Source: Thinopyrum elongatum
Taxonomy: Eukaryota > Streptophyta > Magnoliopsida > Poales > Poaceae
Reading direction: 5' to 3'
Length of the DNA: 64,000 nt
Assembly: GCA_011799875.1 (NCBI GenBank)
Contig: CM022302.1
Location: 53,178,456-53,242,455 of the forward strand
Shown here: positions 43,081 through 54,314 of the stretch, in pieces
How the letters are laid out: each line of letters opens with the position of its first letter
How positions within the stretch are numbered: position 1 is the first letter of the stretch
Made by a program: the position numbers and the translations under genes
The notes under the pieces: model-generated
What the model saw: only the letters and a program-made list of their open reading frames with translations
Database searches by the model: none
What the model was told of the DNA's origin: nothing

Positions 43081-45698
43081 ATGGAGCCGGCCACCATGAG
43101 TGATCTGAAGGACTTTATGAAGGAACTACGGGAGAGCATCAAGGAGGCTGTCGCGGAGGCATTCGGCAACTCGAAGCCGGCGCTCGAGCACGCGAGCATG
43201 TTGACCTCCCCGAGCTCGACATTGACGCCATGGACGTCGCTGCACCGATGCCCACAAGCTGTTTGACAGATGGCCTCAACCACAATGCCGATGGAGACGA
43301 CCACATGGCGGCGTGGCAGGCTGCTTGGAGTGTGCCTACATCCTTCACGAAGCCTCTGGAGGTCTCGCCAACCGAAGCATGCCAATTGTCTGCCGATCTC
43401 GAGCTAGATAACTTGGTCCCCGCGGAGTGTTCGATGAAATGCTTCATCGAAACCCCCTGTGCACTGACACCTATGTTCAGGCCAGATATGACACCGATTA
43501 TCACACCATATGGGTGGGTGCTCTGGCCGGAACCATGGCCTTCAATCAACGGCAAGCGTACCCGTACTGCTCGCGGCGGCATCGTTGAGCCGACACCGAG
43601 CATCGCTAGGACATTGGGCAGGGCTGTAGTTCCCTGTCCGACTTTGCAACCGCTCCTTCGTACACTTGAGTTGTCGCCCACATTCTCAACTGGGAGCGGA
43701 CATGGAGTTCCCATTGGGCGCCCTGAAGCTGCACATTACCGGGGATCCGCATCGAGGGCTGCCACTGCCCTACAAGAGCAGCAGAAGCACAGTACCATCT
43801 GGGAGCCACAACCACCTTGGTCGCCACCTGGGTCGCAGTCTGTGCTAGTAACTGTCCGAAGTTCCGAGGGGAAATATTTTTTGAGTGACTCTGTACCACG
43901 GTTTCAAAGGGCAGATTACTTCGGCATGGGCACTGTTACAGCACCTCTGACCTAGGATGCAGCCAGCACTTCCTTCGTCTGTATGTTTGCACAAGGAACT
44001 TCTCAGGAAAAGGCGCCAGCAAACTATTTCACTAAAGGTTGGGTATATCCAGCGCATAAGGACCAGAGGTACAGGAAGTCGCATCATTCTAATTACTGTC
44101 AGGAGGTGATTCAGGGTAATCTCTCCAGCTCTCCTAATAGCATCATTGTGAATGATCTGTGCCATCTCAGTGTGATGTGGTGCCTAGATCGTGGGTTCTT
44201 AAGGATTAAGAAATGGTGCCTAGATATTCAATGTTTGCAGCTAGTCAATGCAATTTTTTAAGCTTCATTGTGGCCTGAGCGACATATCATTGGAAGTTCT
44301 TTGCAAGTCCTAGTCACAGGTTCACAGCTTCAATTGTTTTCGAGTGGTGCTCCACCTATAATTCTTTTTGCAAATTTTCCAGAGGCTAGCAATCAGCTGA
44401 ATTGTCAATGGAAGTCTGTCACTACTCGTGTTGACAAAACAATGGTGGAGAACACTTACAAGCTGCTCAATTGTGTGGAATTATGCAGTGCAGCTGATCA
44501 TTTTGCTGCTGCCAGGAGGGCTTCAACTGATCATGTTCTTGCAGGACTTCAAGAATTTTATGTGGCTGTGTGGGGGGAAGGATCTGCATTACTGACCTGG
44601 AAAATAATAGAACTGTCAGTTGAAAACCAAACAGAGGCAACTCACTCAGGTGTTGGTTCACTGTATGTTGCATCTAGGCAATGGATAATATCCTGGTTAG
44701 AGGACATAATTGGGTTCACTACAACATGGTCTCCTCTAGATTAGAATCAAATACCTTATTCCTGTACAAAGTTTGTCACAACTCAGCTATTTGATTCTAA
44801 GGGGACTAAATGTTTGAATGCTTTGCTGAATATTCTACAAGGTACTAATGACCAATTGGCAACAATTATGTTAGATTGGATTGAGCCGCAGTTGGCTGGA
44901 TATGGAAATGAAATTATTGTTTGGGGAGCACAATCCTTATTTGCTGAGATTATATTTCAGGCCAGGAGTAGCCAAACTGAATCCTACATCAATTGGCTGT
45001 ATGTGCAGATATGTGGTGCCAATGGACGGCTATTACCTGAACTGGAATTATTGATTACCAACAACGACCTCTTCTCAAATGGAACAACTGACTTCCAGCC
45101 TTGGCCACCCCCATCTTGTATGGTAGTTATGGTTCTGCTTTGCTTAAGTTTTCAGCCAACAGAATTTTTATGTTTGCCTTTACCACCTGCCAAGACTCTT
45201 GACAATCATGACAAGTGTATTTTTATTTTGGTGAAGATGCAATACAAGATTATGGCTAGTTTGAACTCTCAGTTGGATGGATTCCTCAACTACACCAAGA
45301 TGGAATTATCAGAACTCTTGCTCAGCAATGACTGTCCAAATGAATATTGGTTGATTTACCACAGTGCTAGTACTTTTATGGGCAGATGTGACCAGTTCCA
45401 ATGGATGGCTGCTTGGCCTTTCATTCTGGGGTGTTCAGATGGAGGCAACATGCTGACAGCACCACCCTTGGGCGCAGATCGACAGGGTGCAAAAAGCAAT
45501 ATCTTTCGGGTCAGACTGATGAACCGGTTCCGGTACGCTGTTGAGAATATGATGAGTGGTTCACATATGGGCTTTGATAATGGGCAAAACATCAAAAGGA
45601 GCAGGGCAGTATGGTCATGTCATGGCGCGGCTACGACAACCTTAAACATTTTGCACTTGCTGCGGGGATCCTGGTGGCTACTACCACGACAACCTTGA
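43081..45698 (+). pseudogene. Unrecognised long ORF of the small LTR element, degraded
   Basis: The first ATG after the PBS opens MEPATMSDLKDFMKELRESI, a charged helical start like some gag N-termini. After a frameshift near 43205 the frame continues from about 43208 to 45698, interrupted only by TAG 43953-43955, TAA 44259-44261 and TAG 44742-44744, so about 870 codons once formed one ORF. The C-terminal 300 residues are hydrophobic and Trp/Leu/Asn/Gln-rich. I find no zinc knuckle, protease, RT or integrase motif and do not recognise a family. Codon-level openness over 2.5 kb argues that it was selected or recently captured. Confidence 0.55.
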
Positions 45699-46089
45699 TG
45701 ATGGCTGTTTCCCCGACCTCGTTGAAGTTTCCCTTGGCGATGGCTACTACCGCGACGACTACCCCGGCATGATCAAGCTGGGCATGTCTTGGGATCCTGG
45801 AGGGCTTGCACTGGCATTGGCTCGACAAATGGTCTTGCAAGGAGGGAGGTGTGCTGTGATCTTAGTTGCCTGCTACCCGATCCGTGACAGCTCCATTCAC
45901 TTCATCGACTGCCTGGTCTCCAAGGGACTCAAGGTACTGCAGGTTTCATGTGATCTGCACATTTGTACTGTTGCATTTGCTGCCGAATTCCACGAAGTTC
46001 AACTTCCAGTTCGTGGGATCTGGTGATTTGGAGCTTCTCTGGTCTTCTCCAACGGCTTGGGGACAAGCCGTGTTTCAAGAAGGGAGGGG

Positions 46090-46364
46090 TGTTAACGACC
46101 TTGCCTCTACGAGGCCCATCTACAGAGCACCAGGATCACGGCCGGCCCAGCTACCAGCTCCCAGAGAAGCATGGCTTATATATACGGCAAGGAAGGAAGG
46201 AAAAGGGCATCCGCGGAGGATCACGAACAGGCACCGGCGGCGGCTTCCTCTCCCACCTCGGCTCTTCTTCCCCAACCTCCTTGCTGTTTGGTCTTTAGCA
46301 CACTTGTGCTTGTACTTGCATCTCAAATCTGCCACCAGTAGTGAATCAGTGTGAGCTGTTAACA
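46090..46364 (+). repeat. 3' LTR of the small element
   Basis: 275 bp, TGTTAACGACC...GTGAGCTGTTAACA, with TATA-like CTTATATATAC near 46176. It is followed directly by LPA1 exon sequence. Confidence 0.88.
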
Positions 46365-48650
46365 GAGGAGCGGAAAGAATCTTTAATTGTAGAAGGGGTT
46401 CATTGAAGCCTGCATTTTGTGGTATGTATGGTCAGGAACCATGCTGTTTTCCTCACACACAAAAACAAAAGAATCATGTTGTTTACCTGTATTATTTATG
46501 TTTCCATAATAATTACATTCTTTTCTTTCTTCTAGAGTATATGTGCAAGTGAAATTATTTTTCATTTATCTTGTCTAATAATAGATGGGGCTGATGAAGA
46601 AACATCCCTCGGTGATACCATTTATGGTATACATCACGAACGAGGAGAAGCACATGGAACGGTTTGCGGTCCGGGCAAAGTACATGATGCTTGATCCGGC
46701 GAAGAACAGATACACGTCAAATACATCCAGAACATCAGAGCGATCCAGGAGTACCTGTGCAACCGGGCCGACAAGCACCGAGTGCCGAGGATCAACAACA
46801 CCAACGTAGACCGGAGCGTGGCGGTCATACACGCCACGGTTTTCAGCTGCCTTCGCCGGCGAGAGGCCAGGGAGCAGTTCTATGACCCACATACAAACAG
46901 TGCCGCTATGGTGGATGAGGAGTATAGGAGCCAGTGTGCCGCAAACTCGTTGAGTTCCAAGGGAATGTTTCAGCTGATTCAGAGGAAAGGGTCTTCGAGG
47001 AATCTGATGGCTCTGCTTAACACCGATGGCTCAATTGCTAAGGCATGGCCTATGGATGCCAGTGAGAGCAGTGGAAACGTAAATGATGGGACGGGCAGTG
47101 AGAAATCTGTTGGAAATCCTATGTATGGCCCTTTGCAAATTGGGAAGGCAGAGCCTGTCAATCTTCAGTTTGGCCCTTTTGGGATTAGTGCATGGCCAAC
47201 TGATACCGGATGCGCGGGTCATGCTGGGAGCGCCGATGACTCCAAGGCTGATGGCATAGATATAGGGAGTAGGTATTTATCCTCATGTTGCAGCTCACCG
47301 AAGATGTCAGATGACAATTCCAAAGAGGTTTGCCTCTTTTAATCATTTCTGTGATTACGAAATTTTTGCAGTTGGTTAGCACATAGAAAATGAGTTACCG
47401 CTATCATAAAAATTTAATGTTTGTCATGACTCACGGCTCACAAGTCTCGGCAGTTACGTGTGTAGATATGGACACTTTAGTTTTCTCATATACGACATGT
47501 ATATATGGGCTAGTATGTAGGTGAAGTAAAATGCCAATTCTGTACTTGGGCTGACACAACTTTATCTCATACAGCTTGTGGATGAGTATTTAGCGCTTGT
47601 GATTAATCCTTTCTGTGATTATGATATTTCACAGATGCATCTTAATGTTTGCCACGGCTCACAAGTCACGACAGTTATGTGTATATATAGATATGAAAGC
47701 TTCAGATTTCTCATATACGGCATTTATATTTAGCCTAGTATGTAGTTAAAGCTTTTACTGATGCTGTGCTTGGGCTGACACGGCTTCATCTCATACAGCT
47801 TGTGGATGAGTATTCAGTGTTTGACAGCGAAGAAGAAGAAGAATGTGATGATGCTGGTGATGCAGAGACTAATGATGATGATCTAACTGATGAAGAAAAG
47901 GACATCGAAGAGGTAGTGTAAAAAGAGCATCTATTATCCTTCATCATATCCTCCTTTTCCCTACACAGTGATGTCATGGCAAAAATGCTGACATGCTGAA
48001 AATAATATGACTTCCTTCTGGGAAATTCTTACAAATGCTGCTACTGCAATAATAAAAAATTAAAATGAGATGTAGTTTGTAGCTGTCTTTCCATGTGTCT
48101 CAGTGCTAGTTGTGCAAAAATTTGAAGTCAACCCCATCCTCTATACTGTAGACGGATATATGAATATGCTGTGTTGCAGTTTTATCTGACATACCATTCA
48201 ATTGTTGTGTTGCTGCATTCTAGAGATAATGACATTAAGTCGAATAATACAGTTCAGTGTACTACTTATAACTAATTATCCGTTCTTCTGTTCTTGATGA
48301 AAAAAATTGTGAAGCAGATGGAGGAAGCGGGGTCAGTGGACGAGGAGTCGACGAAGTCTGACGAGGAGTACGACGACCTGGCCATGAGAGAGAACGGGTA
48401 CTGGTCCGATGACAAGCAGCAGACCACTCTGATGAAGAAGCCCCCAACCCCAGGCGCAGGAGGCGATGGTGAGGATGATAATTGCATGAAGAAGGCTGAC
48501 AACAACCTGAACCTGTTGCTGGAGATGGGAAACAAAGGTGGTGGCGCGGAGATGCCATGCGCCTACCCTCTGACGATGAACGGCGGGAACCGCGGTGGCA
48601 ATGCCAAGGCGAGGAGACGTTCTGCACTCAGCCTGGAAGGGCTGTTGTAG
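46365..48650 (+). pseudogene. LPA1: LPA1-like gene, 3' exons
   Basis: Exons: 46365-46421 (ERKESLIVEGVH...), 46585-47327, 47799-47912 and 48318-48650 (ending LSLEGLL, TAG). Recognisable family blocks: [92 protein letters not shown] and the acidic SDEEYDDLAM tail. Lesions: TGA at 46404-46406 (Leu expected), and a 2-bp AC duplication near 46712-46716 that shifts the frame. The segment between Walker A and ERKES, roughly 130 residues in relatives, is absent. Intron 47328-47798 holds a tandem duplication. Confidence 0.85.
47337..47816. repeat. Tandem duplication of intron plus exon edge in LPA1
   Basis: Copy A (about 47337-47600) and copy B (about 47601-47816) share TTTCTGTGATTA, CACGGCTCACAAGTC, TTCTCATATACG, TGGGCTGACAC and TCTCATACAGCTTGTGGATG. 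The duplication copied the acceptor and first 16-17 nt of the next exon, creating a decoy acceptor at 47574. The genuine exon starts at 47799. Confidence 0.85.
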
Positions 48651-49061
48651 CAACGGCGCTGCCATGTCGGTTACAAATCAGTAGTGTGGCTGTGGAGCTG
48701 GGTCTGAAGTTTCCATCCAGTAGGTGCTGCTAGATCCCATCATCCTCACCTGAGTTACAGAGATAAGCAGGTGGATAGCTAGCTAGCTGTGTTGTTGTAA
48801 GATGACAGCATCCCATCCCATGTTGTATATGTTTCCGAAGTAGAACAGGGGAGGTGAGATGTGGTGTTGTAGCTAGTGTGTACTGTACTGAAGTGGAGCA
48901 GAGCAAATTACCCTCCCTCCCTGTCCCTGAATACATACAAGCTAGCAGTAGTAGCAAAATGAATATGAACAATTCCACCTTGATTGATTCATGGCAAAAG
49001 AACAATGAAATACTTGCTAGATTGACTGCAAAAATAATTACTGAAACAGATGCAGGCTAGG
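48651..49061. other. Intergenic / LPA1 3' UTR region
   Basis: No ORF of interest. It lies between the convergent LPA1 remnant and the small minus-strand gene; both 3' ends face each other here. Confidence 0.5.
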
Positions 49062-49292
49062 CTAGGTGGTGGTGGTTTTAGAAGCAGCAGCAGTGGTGGA
49101 AGCAGGGGAGACGGTGCCGGCGCCGTCGCATGCAGCGCAGGAGCGGGTGGAGGAGCAGCGGTTGCAGTAGGTCCACTCCACTTGGTGGGCAGGCCGGCGG
49201 TGTAGCTGCTGCTGCTGCTGCGACTGCGCGTGGAGGAGGAGGAAGCAGGCCATGGAGGCGATGAGCAAGAGGGGGAGGATGGTCATGGCCAT
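49062..49292 (-). CDS. Small secreted peptide with CXXCXGXG motif (hypothetical)
   Basis: 76 codons, ATG at 49292, TAG at 49062-49064. The N-terminus MAMTILPLLLIASMACFLLL is a strong signal peptide, followed by a Gln run and a mature part with four Cys in C-x2-C-x5-C-x2-C spacing. The last pair forms CAACDGAG, a perfect CXXCXGXG motif like one unit of a DnaJ-type zinc finger. The tail is Thr/Ala-rich. A TATATAAAG box lies on the minus strand at 49404-49412, about 110 bp before the ATG, with a pyrimidine-rich leader. No family is recognised. It could also be a short gene fragment, but promoter, start and signal peptide fit together. Confidence 0.5.
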   Translation of the reverse strand: MAMTILPLLLIASMACFLLLHAQSQQQQQLHRRPAHQVEWTYCNRCSSTRSCAACDGAGTVSPASTTAAASKTTTT

Positions 49293-49403
49293 CTATCTCT
49301 GCCTTCTCTAATATCCTCCTACTGTCTGCTCCCCACTGTCACACGCACGCTCTCTGCTTCATTATCCCCTCCCCCCATCTCTCTCGACACGCTTTCGCCC
49401 CGC

Positions 49404-49412
49404 TTTATATAT
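49404..49412 (-). promoter_or_regulatory. TATA box of the small peptide gene
   Basis: TATATAAAG on the minus strand, about 110 bp upstream of the start codon. Confidence 0.5.
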
Positions 49413-49439
49413 AAAACATAAACCACACCACAGTACATG

Positions 49440-50757
49440 GTCGAACGGTACATGGCAGTGAGAAATCCCTCAAACAAAGCAAATCAAAAGATAAACGGAT
49501 AACAGAAATCGCACCGAAAAGATATGCACAAGTGTAAAAAAAAACGACACGACTAAGCCGCCGAGCAAGAACACCGGAGGTCTAGAAGGCAATGCCGCGC
49601 CACGACCTAGGTCACCTGAGCTTCACGACAATGCCCCCAAGAGGGTAACGGCGCAAAGCGTCGCCACTGCCGAGTCCAAGACGGACAAGGGTTTTCACCC
49701 AGAGCCCTGGCACGTGGAAGACAACCGCGACAACGTCCTCAGGAAGAAAGCGGCACCCGCAGGCACCGCCGCGATCGGCGCCGCAGCGCAGAGCTTTCGC
49801 CCGGTAGCTACCGCGAGCCACTAAGAGCAACCTAGGTCAGCACAACCCAGAGGGAAGGCCCGTCGCGACGAAGTCGGGACATCCAAAACCAGATCTGAGC
49901 ATAGCCACTGCTGCCGGCAGAGAACACGCCAGTGCCACCCACCGCAACACTCCTCGCCACCCACATGACCAAGAGGCGCAGCCACCACCGCCACTCCGAA
50001 TCTCGTCGGAGAACCAACCTAGTAGCCCGCCACCCGAGGCCGCCGCCTCGGCATCCATCTCCGAACCTCTCACTGACGCCATAACACGCGAACGCCACCC
50101 ACCACCCCCAAGAGCCCATTCCAAGGCACGGCCGGAGGGGGGTCATAGCCGGGCAGCACCGCCGCCACGGCTGCCTAGCGAACACACACCGGGCCACATG
50201 TGGAGAAAGCCCATCTCGGGCAGGAGGCACTCCGCCCCTGCACCGGCGCCAAGGCTGGCGCTACCAGCAACCTACCAGCAGCACCTCTGGAGGGAGCGAC
50301 GACCAGCGCCCCGTCAGATCTGGTCACTCCAAATCTCAACGGGGAGCCACCCAGGCAGCCGGCAACTCCGGCCGCCGGGCAGCCTCGACAGAGCCGGCCA
50401 CGGGCACCTCTGGAGCCCCCCACGATCTGCCAGCCCCCACCGTCACCCGTCGAGGGCCACCGTCACGCCGTCTTCCCGAATTTGCTGTGCCCGCAGAGAG
50501 AGGAGGAGTTGTGTTGGCTGCCGGCTGCCGACCACTATGTCGTCACAACCGAACCCAGTCGGCCGAGCCACCACCGCTGCCAGCCACCACAGGCCAAAGA
50601 GCAGCCGCAATCACCAGCCCGCGCCACTCACAGCTCGCACCGCCCGCAGCGGTCAGCAGCTAAATCAGGGCCGAAACCTAATCTGCCGCCACAATCGCCA
50701 CTGGCGCACACTGCCACCACGCCGTCCATCGCACCGCCGTCACACCTAATATTTTCT
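49440..50757. other. GC-rich stretch with overlapping frames, no recognised gene
   Basis: Long frames on both strands (plus 50198-50802; minus 49612-50423) are rich in Arg/Pro/Ala/Ser and show no domain; the GC content alone keeps them open. The sharp change at 50757 to AT-rich DNA suggests a transposon internal region or captured gene exons. Confidence 0.4.
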
Positions 50758-51507
50758 AAAAATGTGCGAACAATTTTATTTAAATTGCATGAACATTTGT
50801 AAAGGGTGTGAACATTCTTTAATATTAAACAAACATCTTTTAAAATTACAAGAACATTTTTTTGATTACATTAACATTTCATAAAATACCTGAACACTTT
50901 TTCAAATCACATGAACATTTTCTAAAATACGTGAACACTTTTTAAAATTATGTGAACACTTTTTATTAATTACATGAACATATTTGAAAATATGAGAACT
51001 TTAAAAAAATGATTTTTTTGTTCAAACAATTTGTAACACAATAATTTTTTTTGTTATTTTTATTATTAAAATAATTACATATAAGTTATTAATATTTTTC
51101 TTTTTTTTAAACATGAGAGAAAATATGCATATTTTTAATTGGCCTCGTGACTGCGCCCTATTTGAGCTCCACTGTGATGGCAGGTATGGTTGCAGGGCCC
51201 AATTGTCCAGCTAGTGGGTGGTACCAGCCTATTGCACACTAGAAGCACTTTTAGGAAAATCAGAAACATGTTCTAAAAAATGTGAATATTTTTTAAGATC
51301 CATGAACATTTATTCAAAAATATGGAAATTCTTTATGAATATTGTTACGGGAGCGAGCATACCGTGGGTTTTTTTGGACCGAGAATGGCGGTTATTGTTT
51401 TCCACTGCGAGGGACTATACGAGCGTGGGCACGCTGCTTGGCCGTCCCACCGCGGGATATAGCTACTATTCGTCGCACAAAGCGAAGATCAAGAGCACCT
51501 GTGGTAA
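50758..51507. repeat. AT-rich degenerate repeats of a GAACATTTT word
   Basis: Loose tandem copies of ACATGAACATTTTTTAAAAT, about 20-25 bp apart (50760-51000), and again at 51270-51330. The same word recurs at 52170-52260. Non-coding; common in Triticeae class II elements. Confidence 0.5.
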
Positions 51508-51517
51508 GATGTTGAAC

Positions 51518-51938
51518 GGGAAAGTATCAAGTACTCCCACCCCTAGGGTGCTCCCGGTGCGCCGATGCCGAAAAATATTTTTAAAATGTTCAAAAAATTC
51601 TGAAAAAAATGCAGCACATCGACGGAACATCGATGTGTCTTGTCACAAAATTTCAAATCAAAATTCGAAACATTGCTCGAGATACAAAAATGATAAATTT
51701 GACATCAATGTGATAATGGGCCAAATCTAAAGCCCAACTTATGTTATGTACAAAAATTTGTCATTTTTGTATCTCGAGCAATGTTTCGAATTTTGATTTG
51801 AAATTTTGTGACAAGAGATATCGATGTTCCGTCGATGTGCTGCATTTTTTTCAGAATTTTTTGAACAATTTAAAAATGTTTTTTGGCCATTTGGACCACC
51901 GGGAGTACCCCAAGCCTGGGAGTACTAGATACTTTCCC
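51518..51938. mobile_element. Fold-back MITE with 10-bp target duplication
   Basis: 421 bp, ends GGGAAAGTATC in inverted orientation. The arms (about 51518-51695 and 51755-51938) pair along most of their length. It is flanked by GATGTTGAAC at 51508-51517 and 51939-51948. The duplication length suggests a Mutator-like MITE. Non-coding. Confidence 0.88.
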
Positions 51939-51948
51939 GATGTTGAAC

Positions 51949-53346
51949 CAATTCTCGTCGTTCTACCCGAATGCTATACGACACTTATAGCGGTATATCG
52001 TGGAGCAATCGCTCATGCACGTCCGATATGGGTCGAGGCCCAGTATTTTCTGGTATTTGCAGTTTTGCTTCCGGTTTTCGTGGGTTTCCTTTTTGTTATG
52101 TTTCCATTTCTTTATTTTTTTCATTTTTCCTGTTTTTCTTTTCTAAAGGAATATAAATATCTTTTGACAAATACATGAACATTTTTAAATAGTAAAAAAA
52201 AATTATATGAACATTTTTCTAAATTAGGCGAACACTATTTAAATTTACAAGAACATTATTAATTTGACTATATTTTATATTCTTTTTAACAAAATTCTAA
52301 AACTACATACTTACGCAAAATGGGCCGCACTGACCGCGGTCCACTTAAACTGGACGTGGGCGATCCTCGTGATCCCCCCCCCCCCCCCCCCCTCTTGAAT
52401 TGCCATACATGCAATTTCGTCACTTCAATTGTGGATTTTATTTTTATTAGCTAGCTTTGCATTTAAATGTGCATTTAACTATAAAGGTATTCTTCAGTAT
52501 AATTATATTTTTATTTATATAGCATTTTTTTATGTATGTGATTTTATCTTAAAATTAATTTAATTTTTTCGTATCATTTTTATAGCTCTTCTCTACTTTA
52601 TTTTCATGGTTCCTTTATGAGATTGTGGTTGCATCTTTATAGACACTGAAGTTGCACAAAGATATTGTTTGCAACCTACCATATCTAAATGTGCAACTTC
52701 TTTGGCTTATAGACGGACTGCTCATTAAGTATTTTATTGCAATCTTTTTTATTTTTTCGCGCTTATCCTAGTTCTCAGTTTATTTTTTTCTTTTTTCTTT
52801 GATTTTTTGTTATGTTTCATACTATCTTTTGTTTCATTTGTTGTTTCTTGTTTTTATGTATTCATTCATCTGTTTTTTTATCTTTCACTGATTTGTCGTT
52901 TATTTTTTGATTTATTATTTATTTATGATTTATTGTTTGTTCTTTTTATTTCCTTTTATGTTCTATTAGGGCAAATACATGAAAAAAAATAGTGACATGT
53001 GGTTACTCATTTTAAGTTCATGAATATTCATTTTCAAATGCATGGATGAACATATCTTCTAAAGTGCAAATCAAGACAGGTGTCAACCAACCATTGGACG
53101 TGAATTCGACGTAAACTGAAATGAAAATCAGTAGATAGACAGTCCCTATGGAAAATAATTAAGGCGACATGCATGCACAAGCAGCAGCCGCAATAGACAA
53201 GGGTCGATATATTCCATACCGATGTGGATCTTCTGCAGGTCGATCAGTTAATTAATTGATTGCGAGGTAGAATGGCGTATCGAGAATCGAGGCGGGCCCC
53301 AGGCAAGCCTCAGGCCGAACATGTGCTACAGTGTCAAAGGTGCTAC
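51949..53346. other. AT-rich intergenic DNA
   Basis: T-rich low-complexity DNA (52100-52980), including a run of about 19 C at 52374-52392 that may be a sequencing weak point. No supported gene. Confidence 0.5.
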
Positions 53347-53789
53347 CACTACTAGGGAAAAGCAGGGTAAGTGCCTAGCAGTAGCGCGGACCCGCGCTAC
53401 AGCTAACTGGTTAGTAGTAGCGCGAGCCTGACCCCGCGCTACTACTACTTATGTTAGCAGCAACGTGGGTTTTGACCCGCGCTACTACTAACTAGCTGTA
53501 GCTGGGTAGTGCCCCGCGCCACTACTAAATCTGTGTATTTCATTTCTGCATATTTATATTGTACTTATACAACCTTATACAAATTTTTATACACTAGCAA
53601 TGGTATAACAACTCATCATCATCATCATCATAATGATATAACAACTCATCATCATCGTAGTGATATAACAACTCATCATCATCGTAGTGATATAACAATG
53701 TCTCAACATCATCATCATCATAAGTTGATTAACCACTACTAGCTAATTGTTATCATCCTAGGTAAATAACTTCCGAGCACATGACAAGT
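53347..53789. mobile_element. CACTA element A, terminal fragment
   Basis: Starts CACTACTAGGGAAAAGC, followed by subterminal repeats of AGTAGCGCG/CGCGCTACT in both orientations (53370-53520), then a CATCATCAT-containing ~32-bp tandem repeat (53607-53700). Its remainder is displaced by element B at 53790. TAC precedes the terminus. Confidence 0.8.
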
Positions 53790-54314
53790 CACTACTAGGA
53801 GAAAGCCTACTAGCAGCGCTGAAAATACCAGTAGCAGTAGCGCTGGCGGTAGCGCTACTGCTAACGCGCTACAGCTAAGTTGTAGCAGTAGCGCTGTTCC
53901 AACCAGCGCTACTGGTAAGTGTAGTTAGCAGTAGCGATGTATGGACAAGAGCTACTACTAACTATCTGTAGCGTTGTATCTTAGTAAACGCTGCTGCTAT
54001 ACCAGCGCTGCTGCTATACGCCCACAAGCGCTACTGCTAAGGTTCCCGTTTCCCGTCCCCATTACCCGTTCCCCTTTCCCGTTTCCACTCCACGTATTCG
54101 TGCTGTATTTATGCATGGTCTATACAATACTTTCATCACATCATAATAAACATACAATATTCTCATCATATCATACACGTACAGTAGTCTTGTCATATCA
54201 TCATCATCATCATCCAACACAAATATCATCATTCTCGAGCGATACACAAGTCATGTCTCGAATAAATGCCACTGCATGGTCATGGCACACACACACAAGT
54301 TTCATCATCTCTAT

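Larger units (their letters stand above)
42750..46364 (+). mobile_element. Small non-autonomous LTR retrotransposon inside LPA1
   Basis: About 3.6 kb. The 3' LTR is 46090-46364 (275 bp, TGTTAAC...GTTAACA). The 5' LTR ends at 43027 but its first ~50 bp are replaced. A PBS (TGGTATTCAGAGCC, 43030) and a purine tract (AAGAAGGGAGGGG, before 46090) are present. There is no RT, integrase or protease; instead one long unfamiliar reading frame. The LTRs are highly similar apart from short indels, so insertion is fairly recent. No target duplication can be checked because the left junction is rearranged. Confidence 0.85.

Noticed and set aside
50198..50802. Plus-strand ORFs of 183 and 200 codons
   Set aside because: Two overlapping frames plus antisense frames are open together because of GC content; Arg/Pro-rich without a domain.
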